A stretch of 64,000 nucleotides of DNA from Saccharomonospora azurea NA-128 (GTDB taxonomy: Bacteria; Actinomycetota; Actinomycetes; Mycobacteriales; Pseudonocardiaceae), in assembly GCF_000231055.2 (NCBI RefSeq), contig NZ_CM001466.1:386766-450765 (forward strand), written 5' to 3'. The notes beneath the pieces are model-generated. The model saw only the letters and a list, made by a program, of their open reading frames with translations, did no database searches and was not told where the DNA came from. The translations under genes and the position numbers were made by a program. Positions 17,800 through 26,594 of the stretch are shown one piece after another; within the stretch, counting starts at the first letter, position 1, and every line of letters starts with the position of its first letter.

Positions 17800-18537
17800 A
17801 TGAGCGTTCTGATCCTGGGTGGCACCGCCGAGGCACGCGAACTCGCGGCACGGCTCGTGGACACCGGCGTTCTCGTCGTGACGTCGCTGGCGGGCCGGGT
17901 CTCGCGTCCTCGGCTACCGGTCGGCGACGTGCGCGTGGGCGGTTTCGGTGGGGTCGACGGCCTCACCGCCTACCTGCGCGAGCACCGCGTGCGGGCGGTC
18001 GTGGACGCGACCCACCCGTTCGCCGTGGGCATCAGCCGCAACGCCGCCGAGGCATGCCCCCGCGCAGGTGTACCGCTGTTGCGGCTCGAACGGCCGGGTT
18101 GGGCGCGAACCGAGGGTTCCCGTGCCTGGCATTGGGTGGACGACCATGACGCCGCGGCCCGGGCGGCCGCACGCTTGGGCCACAGGCCGTTCCTCACCGT
18201 CGGGCGGCAGTCTCTCGACAGGTTCGTCGGGCCGCTGCGTGACCACGAGGCCCTCGTCCGCGTCGTCGATCCGCCCGAGATCGCGTTGCCACCGACGTGG
18301 CGACTGCTGTGCAGCCGGGGACCCTACGGTCTCGATGACGAGCGGGCGGTCATGGCCAAAGTCGACGTGTTGGTGACCAAGGATTCCGGCGGCACTCACA
18401 CGGAAGCGAAACTCCTCGTCGCCGCCGCACGGGGCATCCCGGTCATCGTCGTGCGGCGGACTCCGCCACCGGCGGGAGTGAAGGTCGTCTCCGACGTCGT
18501 CGTCGCCGTGGAGTGGGCACGAACGCGAGCACAATAG
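17800..18537 (+). CDS. cobK: Precorrin-6A reductase
   Basis: A 245-residue NADPH-dependent reductase of the C18-C19 bond of precorrin-6[14 protein letters not shown] is the nucleotide-binding start, with [28 protein letters not shown] and [14 protein letters not shown] typical of CobK/CbiJ. The ATG at 17800-17802 is preferred because the family starts right at this motif and GAGAGGAG lies upstream; a GTG at 17776 would add eight residues. The final 95 bases overlap the 3' end of cobD on the other strand. Confidence 0.94.
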   Translation: MSVLILGGTAEARELAARLVDTGVLVVTSLAGRVSRPRLPVGDVRVGGFGGVDGLTAYLREHRVRAVVDATHPFAVGISRNAAEACPRAGVPLLRLERPGWARTEGSRAWHWVDDHDAAARAAARLGHRPFLTVGRQSLDRFVGPLRDHEALVRVVDPPEIALPPTWRLLCSRGPYGLDDERAVMAKVDVLVTKDSGGTHTEAKLLVAAARGIPVIVVRRTPPPAGVKVVSDVVVAVEWARTRAQ

Positions 18538-19486
18538 CGACCACGACACTGACACCACCCGCTGCCCATGCGACCAGCGTGGCGAGCCGTGCCGCGCGCG
18601 GGAGTTCGGCGACTGTCGGAGCCGGGCCGTCGCCCAGCTCCGCGCGGTGCTCGACACGCGCGGCGTAGTGGTTGACCCCGCCGAGCGTGACACCGAGCGC
18701 GCCCGCGAAGGCCGCCTCGATGGGACCGGCGTTGGGGCTCGGGTGGCGAAAGGCATCGCGTTTCCAGACGCGCAGAGCGTCCGCACGGTCCCCGCCGACC
18801 GCCGGGGCCAGTGCCACTGCCAGCGCGGCGGCGACACGGGACGGCATGAGGTTGGCGACGTCGTCGACGCGGGCACTGGCCCAGCCGAAGCGGCGGTAGC
18901 GGGGACTGCGGTGGCCGACCATCGCGTCGAGCGTGTTGACGGCCCGGTAGCCCACCAGCCCGGGGATGCCGAGCGTCGCGCCCCAAAGCAGGGGAGCGAC
19001 GACGGCGTCGGAAGTGTTCTCCGCCAGCGATTCCACCGCAGCGCGGCTCACCCCGTCGGCGTCGAGGTGGCGTGGATCGCGACCGACCAGGTGGGTCACC
19101 TGCTCGCGCGCGGCTGCGAGGTTGCCACGTTCTAGCTGCGCGGCGATGATCTCGCCCTCGCGCACGAGCGACCGGCCGCCGACCACGGTCCACGTCGCCG
19201 CGGCGGTGAGCAACGCCCTCGATGCCGGGGATCGGGCCGCACCCTGGGCCAGCGCGGCGACGGCGGCCAGGGGGACTACCACGGCCCCGTGGTGAACCAC
19301 TCCGGACACCCGGCGGTCTCGGTACAGAACGGTCTCCAGCGCTCGCGCGTACTGGCCGAGTCCCGCCACCGGGTGGCAGCGGGCGGGATCGCCGAGGATT
19401 CGGTCCAGGACGAAGCCCAGGCCGAGTCCTACGGCCGTGGCGACACGGGCAGTGGCACGCGACCGGTCGTTTCCGTGCGTACTCAC
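18443..19486 (-). CDS. cobD: Adenosylcobinamide-phosphate synthase (CobD/CbiB), membrane protein
   Basis: A 347-residue integral membrane protein that joins the aminopropanol arm to adenosylcobyric acid. Family motifs are [51 protein letters not shown] and [12 protein letters not shown]. Start is GTG (19484-19486), overlapping the cobA stop as GTGA. The last ~30 residues are arginine-rich ([10 protein letters not shown]). They come from the region antisense to cobK and are probably a non-conserved tail. Confidence 0.93.
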   Translation of the reverse strand: MSTHGNDRSRATARVATAVGLGLGFVLDRILGDPARCHPVAGLGQYARALETVLYRDRRVSGVVHHGAVVVPLAAVAALAQGAARSPASRALLTAAATWTVVGGRSLVREGEIIAAQLERGNLAAAREQVTHLVGRDPRHLDADGVSRAAVESLAENTSDAVVAPLLWGATLGIPGLVGYRAVNTLDAMVGHRSPRYRRFGWASARVDDVANLMPSRVAAALAVALAPAVGGDRADALRVWKRDAFRHPSPNAGPIEAAFAGALGVTLGGVNHYAARVEHRAELGDGPAPTVAELPRAARLATLVAWAAGGVSVVVAIVLAFVPTPRRRRRRRRPSLPPVAESAARR

Positions 19487-20463
19487 GGTTCGAGACCAGC
19501 CACAGCACCGATGACCGTCACGGCGGGAGCACCGATACCCGCGGCCGTCGCGTCGTCGACGATCTGGGCCAGGGAGCTGCGGACCACCCGTTGCGAGGCC
19601 AGCGTGGCGTCGGCCACCACCGCGCACGGGGTCGCGGGGTCGAGCCCACCCGAGACGAGTGCCGTGACGATCTCCGGGAGCGTGCGCACGCCCATGAGCA
19701 CGACGAGTGTCGTTCCGGAGCGTGCCAGCGCGGTATAGTCCAGTGTGGACTTAGGGTGTCCCGGCGGTACATGGCCCGAGACGACCGTGAACCCCTGCAC
19801 GAGTCCGCGATGGGTCACCGGGATACCGGCCACCGCGGGCCCGGCGATGCTCGACGTCACACCCGGCACCACACGCGTCGGGACACCGGCTTCCGCGCAG
19901 GCGATGACCTCCTCGAATCCGCGCCCGAAGACGAAAGAATCGCCGCCCTTGAGCCGCACGACTCGGCGGCCCGCCCGAGCGTGTTCGACGAGCAGCCGGT
20001 TGATCTCGTCCTGGCTCGTGGAACGGCCGTAAGGGATCTTCGAGACGTCCAGGACCTGCGCGTCCGGGGATGCCCAGGCCACGGCCTCCCAGGGGGCCAG
20101 CCGGTCGGCGACGACGACATCGGCTTCCTCGATCGCCGACCGCCCGGCGACGGTGACCAAGCCGGGGTCGCCCGGCCCCGCACCGACGAGCGTGACCTGC
20201 CCGGTGCGGTCCTCCGGAGTGGGGGCGGGTTCCGGTCGTCGTAGGGCGGCGGCGCGCACCACGACGTCGAACGACGATCCGTCGGGAGTCGTCGAAACCC
20301 ACGTCAGCAGACCGCGGTGCGCGAGATCCTCCACCGCCGCGCACACCGTAGGTGCGGCGACCGTGACGTCGGCGCCCTCGCGCAGCAGCGCGCTCACCGT
20401 GGCGACGGCGGCCTCGCTGCCGTCGGTGACGAGCACCGATCGACCGGTGACATTCAGCTCCAC
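19483..20463 (-). CDS. cobA: Uroporphyrinogen-III C-methyltransferase with a degenerate siroheme-synthase N-domain
   Basis: A 326-residue enzyme making precorrin-2 from uroporphyrinogen III, the entry point to the corrin branch. The methylase core begins at about residue 90 with LVGAGPGDPGLVTVAG, then VVRLKGGDSFVFGRG and GIPVTHRGL. The first ~85 residues look like a shortened Met8/CysG NAD-binding domain (RSVLVTDGSEAAVATVSAL), but the dehydrogenase/ferrochelatase part is missing. I expect methyltransferase activity only. It overlaps the cobBC fusion by 10 bases and couples to cobD. Confidence 0.94.
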   Translation of the reverse strand: MELNVTGRSVLVTDGSEAAVATVSALLREGADVTVAAPTVCAAVEDLAHRGLLTWVSTTPDGSSFDVVVRAAALRRPEPAPTPEDRTGQVTLVGAGPGDPGLVTVAGRSAIEEADVVVADRLAPWEAVAWASPDAQVLDVSKIPYGRSTSQDEINRLLVEHARAGRRVVRLKGGDSFVFGRGFEEVIACAEAGVPTRVVPGVTSSIAGPAVAGIPVTHRGLVQGFTVVSGHVPPGHPKSTLDYTALARSGTTLVVLMGVRTLPEIVTALVSGGLDPATPCAVVADATLASQRVVRSSLAQIVDDATAAGIGAPAVTVIGAVAGLEP

Positions 20464-22877
20464 GTGTCCTTGCTCCTCAACGTGGTCAACAGCTGCCGGG
20501 TGGCGGTGGGCTCGCGCACCGCGAGGCGAGCCCAGGTGCCGTCCAGGCCGGGGAACGTGTCAGCTCGGCGGACGGCGATGCCCACGGTACGCAGCCACGC
20601 GTGTGTTCCCCGGCCCAGCCTGGCGAGTACGAAGGGGGCAGCGGAGCCGGTGACCTCGACGCCGAGTTCGGCCAGTCCGTCGACGAGGATTCGGCGTTCT
20701 CGCACAGCACGTCGGGCTCGCTGTGCCTGTTCGGCGAGGGCGTCCGGTCCGCTGGCGGCGACGACGGCGGCGAGCGCCGGACCTCCGACCGACCACGGCG
20801 GTTGTTGCGCGCTCAGCTCGGCCACGACGGCGGGGTCCCCGACGACGTAACCGGCGCGGATACCCGGCATCGACCACAGCTTGGTCAGACTGCGGATGAC
20901 CACGAGGCCAGGCGAGTGCTCGGAAGTCAGCGTCTCCGACTCACCGGGGACGAAATCCATGAACGCTTCGTCGACGACCACGACGCGTCCCGGGCGCATG
21001 AGCGACCGCAAGACGTCCGCCGAGTGCAGGCGGCCCGTCGGATTCGTGGGGTTGCCGACGACGACGAGATCGGCGTCGTCCGGGACGAGTGCCGGATCGA
21101 GAGTGAACCCGTCCTCGGGGCGGCACAGGACGTGGCCGACCTCGTGGCCGGCCGCGCGCAGTGCCACGTCCGGCTCGGTGAACTGCGGATGCACCACCAC
21201 GGGGTGTCGCCACGGACGCGCCCGCGCCACCAGGACGAACGCCTCTGCCGCACCCGCGGTGAGCAGAACGTCGGTGCGATCCCGGCCATGGCGCCGGGCA
21301 ACGGCCTCGTGGGCCTCGCTTGCGTCGGGATAGCGGGTGGACGCCGCGACACCCGCGTGCAGTGCGTCCTCCAACCAGCCCGGCCGGGGGAGGTGACTGA
21401 CGTTGACGGCGAAGTCGAGCAGTCCGTCCCCGGCTTCGACGTCGCCGTGGTGGCGCAGCGGGTCGGTGAGCGCCACGTCGAGCACGGGAGTGACCGACAG
21501 ACTTGGCGGCGGGCCGGGGGCGCGCTGGTGGGCACTCCCGGCGTGGACGGCGTCGGCGAATCGCTGGGCCTGGTCGGGATGGCCCGCCCAGTGCACGTGC
21601 AGGTACGAGGCGGACAGTGTCGGGCCGCCGAATCCCGCGGGCATACCGTCGACACTCCACACTGGACGCTCACCGTGTACCGGTGTGACCGTGGTGCGAT
21701 GGAACTCGTGTGCGGTGGTGGACGTTCCCGCCTCACCGAGCAGCTGGTCCGGTCCGAGCACGGGACGCCGGTAGGCGAGCGTGAGACGCGGGGTCAGGAC
21801 CGCTTCCGCGTCCAGCGCCCCGACCATCGGGTGCCCGTCCACGCTGCGGCACAGGTACAGCAGTCCGGCGCATTCGGCCACGGTCGGAACACCGTCGAGC
21901 ACCGCCTCCCGAAGGTCGGCGCGCAGGCTCGTGTTGGCGGACAGCGCGGCGGCGTGCACCTCCGGAAACCCGCCACCGAGGTACAGCCCACGTGTGCCCG
22001 GGGGTAGGTGCGGATCGTGGGCCGGGTCGAACGTCGCGATGGTGCAGCCGGCCGCTTCGAGCAGCTCGGTCGTCTCGGCGTATCGGAACGTGAAGACCCG
22101 TCCCGCCGCCACGGCCACGACGGGCGAGTCGTTCGTGGCAGGACGCACGTGAGCGGCGGGGTTCCAGGGTTGCGCGTCGAGGTCGGGTGCTCCGTCGGCG
22201 AGTTCGAGGACGGCGTCGAGGTCGACGTGTTCGGCGACCCGCTCGGCCAGGGACTCCAGTGCCGCCGCGGCCTGTGCCCGTTCGGCGGCGGGGACGAGGC
22301 CGAGGTGTCGTGACGGGGCGCTGACGTGGTCGTCGCGGTGCAGAATGCCGAGCACCGGTACCCCCATGGCTTCCACTGCCGTCGCCGCCTCCGCCGCGTG
22401 GCGCGGTGAACCGGCCTTGTTCAGCACGACACCTGCGATGGTGAGGCCGGGCTGGAACGTGCGCATGCCGTGCACGACCGCGCCGATACTGCGTGAGGCG
22501 TGCGAGATGTCGACGACGAGGACGACCGGGGTGCGGGTGAGCGTCGCGATGTGAGCCGTCGACGCGAAACCCGCTCCGCCGATCTGCCCGTCGAACAGAC
22601 CCATGGCCCCTTCCACCACAGCGACGTCCGCGCCCCGCGAGCCGTGCTGCAGCAGGGGGACGACCAGTGACTCACCGACCAGGTGCGGGTCGAGGTTGCG
22701 TCCGGGGCGGCCGGTGGCGAGAGCGTGGTAGCCGGGATCGATGTAGTCGGGTCCCACCTTGTGGCCGGAGACTGCGAGTCCCCGTCGAGCCAGGGCAGCC
22801 ATGAGGCCGGTGGCGAGGGTGGTTTTGCCATGCCCTGAGGCGGGAGCCGCGACGAGAATGCGCGGAAGCTTCACCAC
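20454..22877 (-). CDS. cobB/cobC: Fusion: cobyrinic acid a,c-diamide synthase (CobB) and CobC/CobD-type aminotransferase
   Basis: An 807-residue two-part protein. Residues 1 to about 450 are CobB, an ATP-dependent glutamine amidotransferase (ASGHGKTT at 13-20, GPDYIDPGYH, VVEGAMGLFDG, glutaminase cysteine in VAECAGLLYLC). From about residue 475 it is a PLP-dependent aminotransferase-fold protein of the CobC/threonine-phosphate decarboxylase group: GNPTNPTG, VVDEAFMDF, and the PLP lysine at Lys666 in RSLTKLWSMPGIR. One polypeptide would serve the a,c-amidation and the aminopropanol-phosphate supply. Start is GTG-GTG at 22877, overlapping the cobO stop by 7 bases. Confidence 0.93.
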   Translation of the reverse strand: MVKLPRILVAAPASGHGKTTLATGLMAALARRGLAVSGHKVGPDYIDPGYHALATGRPGRNLDPHLVGESLVVPLLQHGSRGADVAVVEGAMGLFDGQIGGAGFASTAHIATLTRTPVVLVVDISHASRSIGAVVHGMRTFQPGLTIAGVVLNKAGSPRHAAEAATAVEAMGVPVLGILHRDDHVSAPSRHLGLVPAAERAQAAAALESLAERVAEHVDLDAVLELADGAPDLDAQPWNPAAHVRPATNDSPVVAVAAGRVFTFRYAETTELLEAAGCTIATFDPAHDPHLPPGTRGLYLGGGFPEVHAAALSANTSLRADLREAVLDGVPTVAECAGLLYLCRSVDGHPMVGALDAEAVLTPRLTLAYRRPVLGPDQLLGEAGTSTTAHEFHRTTVTPVHGERPVWSVDGMPAGFGGPTLSASYLHVHWAGHPDQAQRFADAVHAGSAHQRAPGPPPSLSVTPVLDVALTDPLRHHGDVEAGDGLLDFAVNVSHLPRPGWLEDALHAGVAASTRYPDASEAHEAVARRHGRDRTDVLLTAGAAEAFVLVARARPWRHPVVVHPQFTEPDVALRAAGHEVGHVLCRPEDGFTLDPALVPDDADLVVVGNPTNPTGRLHSADVLRSLMRPGRVVVVDEAFMDFVPGESETLTSEHSPGLVVIRSLTKLWSMPGIRAGYVVGDPAVVAELSAQQPPWSVGGPALAAVVAASGPDALAEQAQRARRAVRERRILVDGLAELGVEVTGSAAPFVLARLGRGTHAWLRTVGIAVRRADTFPGLDGTWARLAVREPTATRQLLTTLRSKDTWS

Positions 22878-23485
22878 TCGATGCCTCGCTGCCCCTTCTG
22901 CCCGACGTCCATCGGGTGTTTGACGTGGTGCATCTCGGTGACGAGGTCGGCCGCCTCGATCAAACGCTGGTCCGCTCGCCGACCGGTCACGACCACGTGT
23001 TGGTGCCCGGGCCGGTTCGTCAGCGTCTCCACGACGTCATCCACGTCGACCCAACCCCACTGCATCGGGTAGGTGAACTCGTCGAGCACGTAGAGCTGGT
23101 GGCGTTCGGAGGCCAGTCTGCGTTTGATCTCGGCCCAGCCCTCGGCCGCCGCGGCGGCGTGGTCGGCCTCGGTCCCGGACTTGCGCCTCCACGACCAACC
23201 CGAACCCATCTTGTGCCACTCGACGGGACCGCCTTCGCCGGTCTCGGCGTTCAGTGCGGCGAGTCGTTCGAGGACGGTCTGCTCACCGATGCGCCACTTG
23301 GCCGACTTCACGAACTGGAACACGCCGATGTCCCAGCCCTGGTTCCAGGCGCGCAGCGCCAGCCCGAACGCGGCGGTCGACTTTCCCTTGCCGTTGCCGG
23401 TGTGAATCATCAGCAACGGACGGTTGCGTCGTTGGCGGGTGGTGAGACCGTCGTCCGGCACGACCAGTGGTGTGCCTCGGGGCAT
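22871..23485 (-). CDS. cobO: Cob(I)yrinic acid a,c-diamide adenosyltransferase
   Basis: A 204-residue CobO/BtuR-type enzyme that transfers the adenosyl group of ATP to cobalt(I). GNGKGKST (30-37) is the P-loop, FQFVKSAKWRIGEQ and VLDEFTYPMQWGWVD follow, and TGRRADQRLIEAADLVTEM is the family's C-terminal signature. Length is normal. The start ATG shares its last base with the stop of the chelatase gene (TGATG), placing it inside the second riboswitch operon. Confidence 0.96.
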   Translation of the reverse strand: MPRGTPLVVPDDGLTTRQRRNRPLLMIHTGNGKGKSTAAFGLALRAWNQGWDIGVFQFVKSAKWRIGEQTVLERLAALNAETGEGGPVEWHKMGSGWSWRRKSGTEADHAAAAAEGWAEIKRRLASERHQLYVLDEFTYPMQWGWVDVDDVVETLTNRPGHQHVVVTGRRADQRLIEAADLVTEMHHVKHPMDVGQKGQRGIEW

Positions 23486-25488
23486 CAGGCCACCCCCCGG
23501 CGAGGGGCGGTAACGCTGCGGACTACGCCGGTGAGGCCGTCCGCGGTGACCTCGCCCAACGGGATGTGCTCGGCACGGAGGTGGTCGGCGAGCTGTGCAG
23601 CCAGTCCCATCCGGAAGCGGCCGGTCTCGCAGTCGACCACAGCACTGTGGACTCCGGTCATGGCGAGGTGCCGGGCCACGATGTGTGCGCGCCTCAACGG
23701 GTCGCGTCCGGACGTGGCCCGGCCGTCCGTCACCACCACCAACAGCGGCCTGCGAGTCGGGTCCCGCAGCGCCTCGCGCCGCAGCAGTTCCGCCGAACAC
23801 TTCAGGCCTTCGGCCAGGGGGGTGCGTCCTCCCGCGGGGAGATCGGCAAGGCGGCGCGAGGCGACGTCCACCGAACTCGTGGGCGGCAGCGTCACCTCGG
23901 CGCCGTGTCGCCGGAAAGTCACGAGTGCCACTGTGTCGCGACGGCGGTAGGCGTCCAGCAGTAGCGAGAGAACAGCGGTCTTGACCTGTTCCATGCGGCG
24001 GCGAGCGGCCATCGAACCGGAGGCGTCGACGCACAGCAGCACGAGATTCGATTCGCGGCCCAGAGCGTCGGCACGGCGCAGGTCATCGGGGGTGACGATC
24101 AAGCCACGGCGACCGATGAGACCACCGCGCCGTCGCTGGTGCGGCGCGGCCGCAACGATGGTGCCCGCGAGGTGTAGCCGGTCGTGCGCGCGCCCGTCGC
24201 GCCGCGACCCGATCACCGTGCCCTGAGGGGTCCGTGCGCGTGAGCGGCGCCCGGACTGGCCTTCTCCGGTGCCACGCACGACGAGCATGGGCGCCCGGCC
24301 TGGTCGACCGACCGCCGAGACCGAGGTGCGGGTCGGCGCGGCGGGCTCGTGGGGCTGTGATCCCTCCTGCGTGGAGGTGCCGCCCGACTGTGACGAGGGT
24401 GGCGCGCCGTCACCGGCGCCCCCCTCGGGTGGTTCGTCGGCTCCGCCATCGGGACCCGGGCCGTCAGGCTCGGGGTCTTCGGGGCCGAGCAGGTCGTCGA
24501 GCCGGTCTTCGTCGAGCCCCGGTTCGTCGAAGGGGTTGCGGCGACGGCGGTGTGGCAGCGCGAGCCGGGCCGCGGCGCGGATGTCGTCGCGAGTGACGTG
24601 GGTTCGGCCCTGCCAGGCGGCGTGGGCGGCCGCCGTCCGGGCGGTCACGAGGTCGGCGCGTAGGCCGTCGACGTCGAACGCGGCACAGATTTCGGTGACG
24701 GTCGTGAGCGTGTCGTCGGTCAGCGCGATCGTGCCCGCGAGGCGGCGAGCAGCGGCGAGGCGCTCGCGGAGGCTGCGTTGCGCGGCCTCCCAGCGTGCGG
24801 CGAACCCGGCCGGATCGGCGTCGAAGGCCAGGCGACGTCGCACGACGTCCGCGCGCACGGCGGGATCTCGGGGTGCGGCGACCTCGACGGTCAGACCGAA
24901 CCGGTCGAGCAGCTGGGGGCGGAGTTCCCCCTCTTCGGGGTTCATCGTGCCGATGAGCACGAACCGCGCGGCATGTTCCACCGAGACACCGTCTCGTTCG
25001 ACGCTCACGCGGCCGGTGGCGGCCGCGTCCAGCAGCAGGTCGACGAGATGGTCGGGCAGCAGGTTGATCTCGTCGACGTACAGCAGGCCGCGGTGGGCAC
25101 GGGCGAGAAGGCCGGGTTCGAACTCCACGACGCCTTCACGTAGGGCCTTGTCGAGGTGCAGCGTGCCGGTGACCCGGTCGTCACCGGCACCGGCTGGGAG
25201 CTCGACCAGTCGCACGGGGCGGGTGACGACGACGGCGGTGTCCGGTGCGAAGGGGCCGTCAGGGGAGACCGCATGCGGATCGCCCGGGTCGACGGAGAAA
25301 CGGTCGCCCTCGTACACGGAAACCGGTGGGAGTACCTCGGCGAGGCCGCGCACCGTCGTCGTTTTCGCGGTGCCCTTCTCGCCACGCACGAGAACGCCGC
25401 CGATGAGCGGGTCGATCGCGGTGAGAGAGAGGGCGAGGGTCATGTCGTCGGAGCCGACGACAGCCGAAAAGGGGTACTGCACTGGCAT
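23485..25488 (-). CDS. Fused ChlI-ChlD type chelatase (AAA+ plus VWA), probable cobalt-chelatase partner of CobN
   Basis: A 667-residue protein with an AAA+ ATPase domain (P-loop GEKGTAKT at 36-43, LLYVDEINLLPDHLVD, IGTMNPEEGELRPQLLDRFG). An acidic, proline/glycine-rich linker (about 345-420) follows, then a VWA domain with the MIDAS motif DASGS at 488-492. It is organised like magnesium chelatase I and D joined together. With no chlorophyll genes here and cobN in the same locus, it probably replaces CobS/CobT. I start at the ATG 25486-25488, after GGGAG. Thirty-three further open codons upstream lie within the riboswitch. Confidence 0.9.
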   Translation of the reverse strand: MPVQYPFSAVVGSDDMTLALSLTAIDPLIGGVLVRGEKGTAKTTTVRGLAEVLPPVSVYEGDRFSVDPGDPHAVSPDGPFAPDTAVVVTRPVRLVELPAGAGDDRVTGTLHLDKALREGVVEFEPGLLARAHRGLLYVDEINLLPDHLVDLLLDAAATGRVSVERDGVSVEHAARFVLIGTMNPEEGELRPQLLDRFGLTVEVAAPRDPAVRADVVRRRLAFDADPAGFAARWEAAQRSLRERLAAARRLAGTIALTDDTLTTVTEICAAFDVDGLRADLVTARTAAAHAAWQGRTHVTRDDIRAAARLALPHRRRRNPFDEPGLDEDRLDDLLGPEDPEPDGPGPDGGADEPPEGGAGDGAPPSSQSGGTSTQEGSQPHEPAAPTRTSVSAVGRPGRAPMLVVRGTGEGQSGRRSRARTPQGTVIGSRRDGRAHDRLHLAGTIVAAAPHQRRRGGLIGRRGLIVTPDDLRRADALGRESNLVLLCVDASGSMAARRRMEQVKTAVLSLLLDAYRRRDTVALVTFRRHGAEVTLPPTSSVDVASRRLADLPAGGRTPLAEGLKCSAELLRREALRDPTRRPLLVVVTDGRATSGRDPLRRAHIVARHLAMTGVHSAVVDCETGRFRMGLAAQLADHLRAEHIPLGEVTADGLTGVVRSVTAPRRGVA

Positions 25489-25518
25489 GTAGGGCTCCCG
25501 CTCGATCTGCCATGTGTT

Positions 25519-25540
25519 CCCGGACACGGGCGTGTCCGGG
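25519..25540 (-). terminator. Strong hairpin between aptamer and chelatase start, probable expression platform
   Basis: CCCGGACACG and CGTGTCCGGG form a 10-bp perfect stem with a 2-nt loop, immediately 3' (minus strand) of the second cobalamin aptamer and about 30 nt before the start codon. No U-tract follows. It could act as the off-state stem, or as an anti-sequestor. The choice between terminator and translational control is not decided by the sequence. Confidence 0.55.
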
Positions 25541-25547
25541 CGGATCG

Positions 25548-25664
25548 AGGCCGGTCTTCGGACTTCCCAGATCAGCGCCTGGGTCACCGCAGCGGGCCCT
25601 GTGCCGGATTCTCACCGGCTTCCCAGATTCTCCCCGTGGCATGAGCCGTGGGGCACCTCGAACC
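25548..25664 (-). promoter_or_regulatory. Cobalamin riboswitch upstream of the chelatase-cobO-cobBC-cobA-cobD operon
   Basis: The minus strand shows the aptamer blocks GAGGTGCCCC, GGGAAGCCGGTGAGAATCCG, GCACAGGGCCCGCTGCGGTG, GATCTGGGAAG and GTCCGAAGACCGGCC, in the canonical order and spacing. It should repress the five-gene operon when adenosylcobalamin is abundant. The remaining 190 bases to the CBS-domain gene show no gene. Confidence 0.92.
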
Positions 25665-25852
25665 GTGTGATCACCATAGCCGCACCGGATCGTGCTGTGG
25701 GAGCGTGATCCTGTGAATGAACGCACAGTCGGCGCGTCGTTCCGGGGAACAGCTCTGCCGCGCGACGCCGACCAGTCAGGCGGGGCGGCGGGTGCGACCA
25801 TGACCCTCAGGTGTGGCGAAACATGACACGCCTGGTTGCCGGCGCCGCACTG

Positions 25853-26428
25853 TCAGCCCTCGACCCGCACGTCCATCACGCCGGGAACCGTGTGGACGAG
25901 GCTGATCACCACGTCGCGTTCCGGGCTGTCGACGAACTCGCCGCGCACGACGGCGACCCGGTCCTTGACCTCGGCCGTCCAGCGTCGGTCCGGTGCGCTG
26001 TAGGCGTCGAGGACGGCCTGCACATGGGAGGCGACGACGTCGTCGGGGCGCACGAGCGGCCGGAGCACGTCGCGACGGCTCACGATCCCGACGAGCACTC
26101 CGTTGTCGACGACCGGCAGGCTGCGCACGCGGTCGGTCAGCATCCTCTGTGCGATGTCGTTGACGTCGGTGTGCGGCGATACGACCTCCACGGGCCGGTT
26201 CATCACGTCACCGACCGTGCGTGACGGCGGCACCGACGGGGCATGCCGAACTTCCTCCGCTGCGCGGATCGCGTCGACTTCGGTGATCATTCCGATGACG
26301 CGGCGCTCCTCGTCGACCACGGGAAGACCGGCGAACCCGCCTTCGGTCAGTTTCACCACCGCGTCCATCAACGGCGAGTCGGCTGTCGTCGTCACGACGG
26401 GCCTCGTCATGATGTCGGACGCTTCCAT
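25853..26428 (-). CDS. CBS-pair and BON domain protein
   Basis: A 191-residue soluble protein. Two CBS motifs (DIMTRPVVTTTADSPLMDAV with GFAGLPVVDEERRVIGMIT, and DVMNRPVEVVSPHTDVNDIA with RVRSLPVVDNGVLVGIVSRRD) form a Bateman module that usually binds adenine nucleotides. From about residue 145 a BON domain follows (VKDRVAVVRGEFVDSPERDVV), often linked to phospholipid or ligand binding. Proteins of this design are frequent in actinobacterial stress regulons. No partner can be named. It reads alone, between the cobalamin locus and the kinase operon. Confidence 0.88.
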   Translation of the reverse strand: MEASDIMTRPVVTTTADSPLMDAVVKLTEGGFAGLPVVDEERRVIGMITEVDAIRAAEEVRHAPSVPPSRTVGDVMNRPVEVVSPHTDVNDIAQRMLTDRVRSLPVVDNGVLVGIVSRRDVLRPLVRPDDVVASHVQAVLDAYSAPDRRWTAEVKDRVAVVRGEFVDSPERDVVISLVHTVPGVMDVRVEG

Positions 26429-26594
26429 GCGGTCACCCCCTCACTCCTGCGACACCCATGGAGTTGCCCGTTGTGGCGGGGTCGGGTCAGGGGCTTAGGT
26501 CCCGATGCCGGGCGCACGCGCGTCGGTGTGATCTTTCTCGTGTCCCGCCCCGATGCTTGGACCTCCTACTCGCGACGGGTCCCGGGTTCCCCGG

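Noticed and set aside
25489..25587. A 33-residue longer start for the chelatase protein
   Set aside because: The extra codons lie inside the riboswitch and its hairpin; the ATG at 25488 has a good ribosome site and a family-like beginning.
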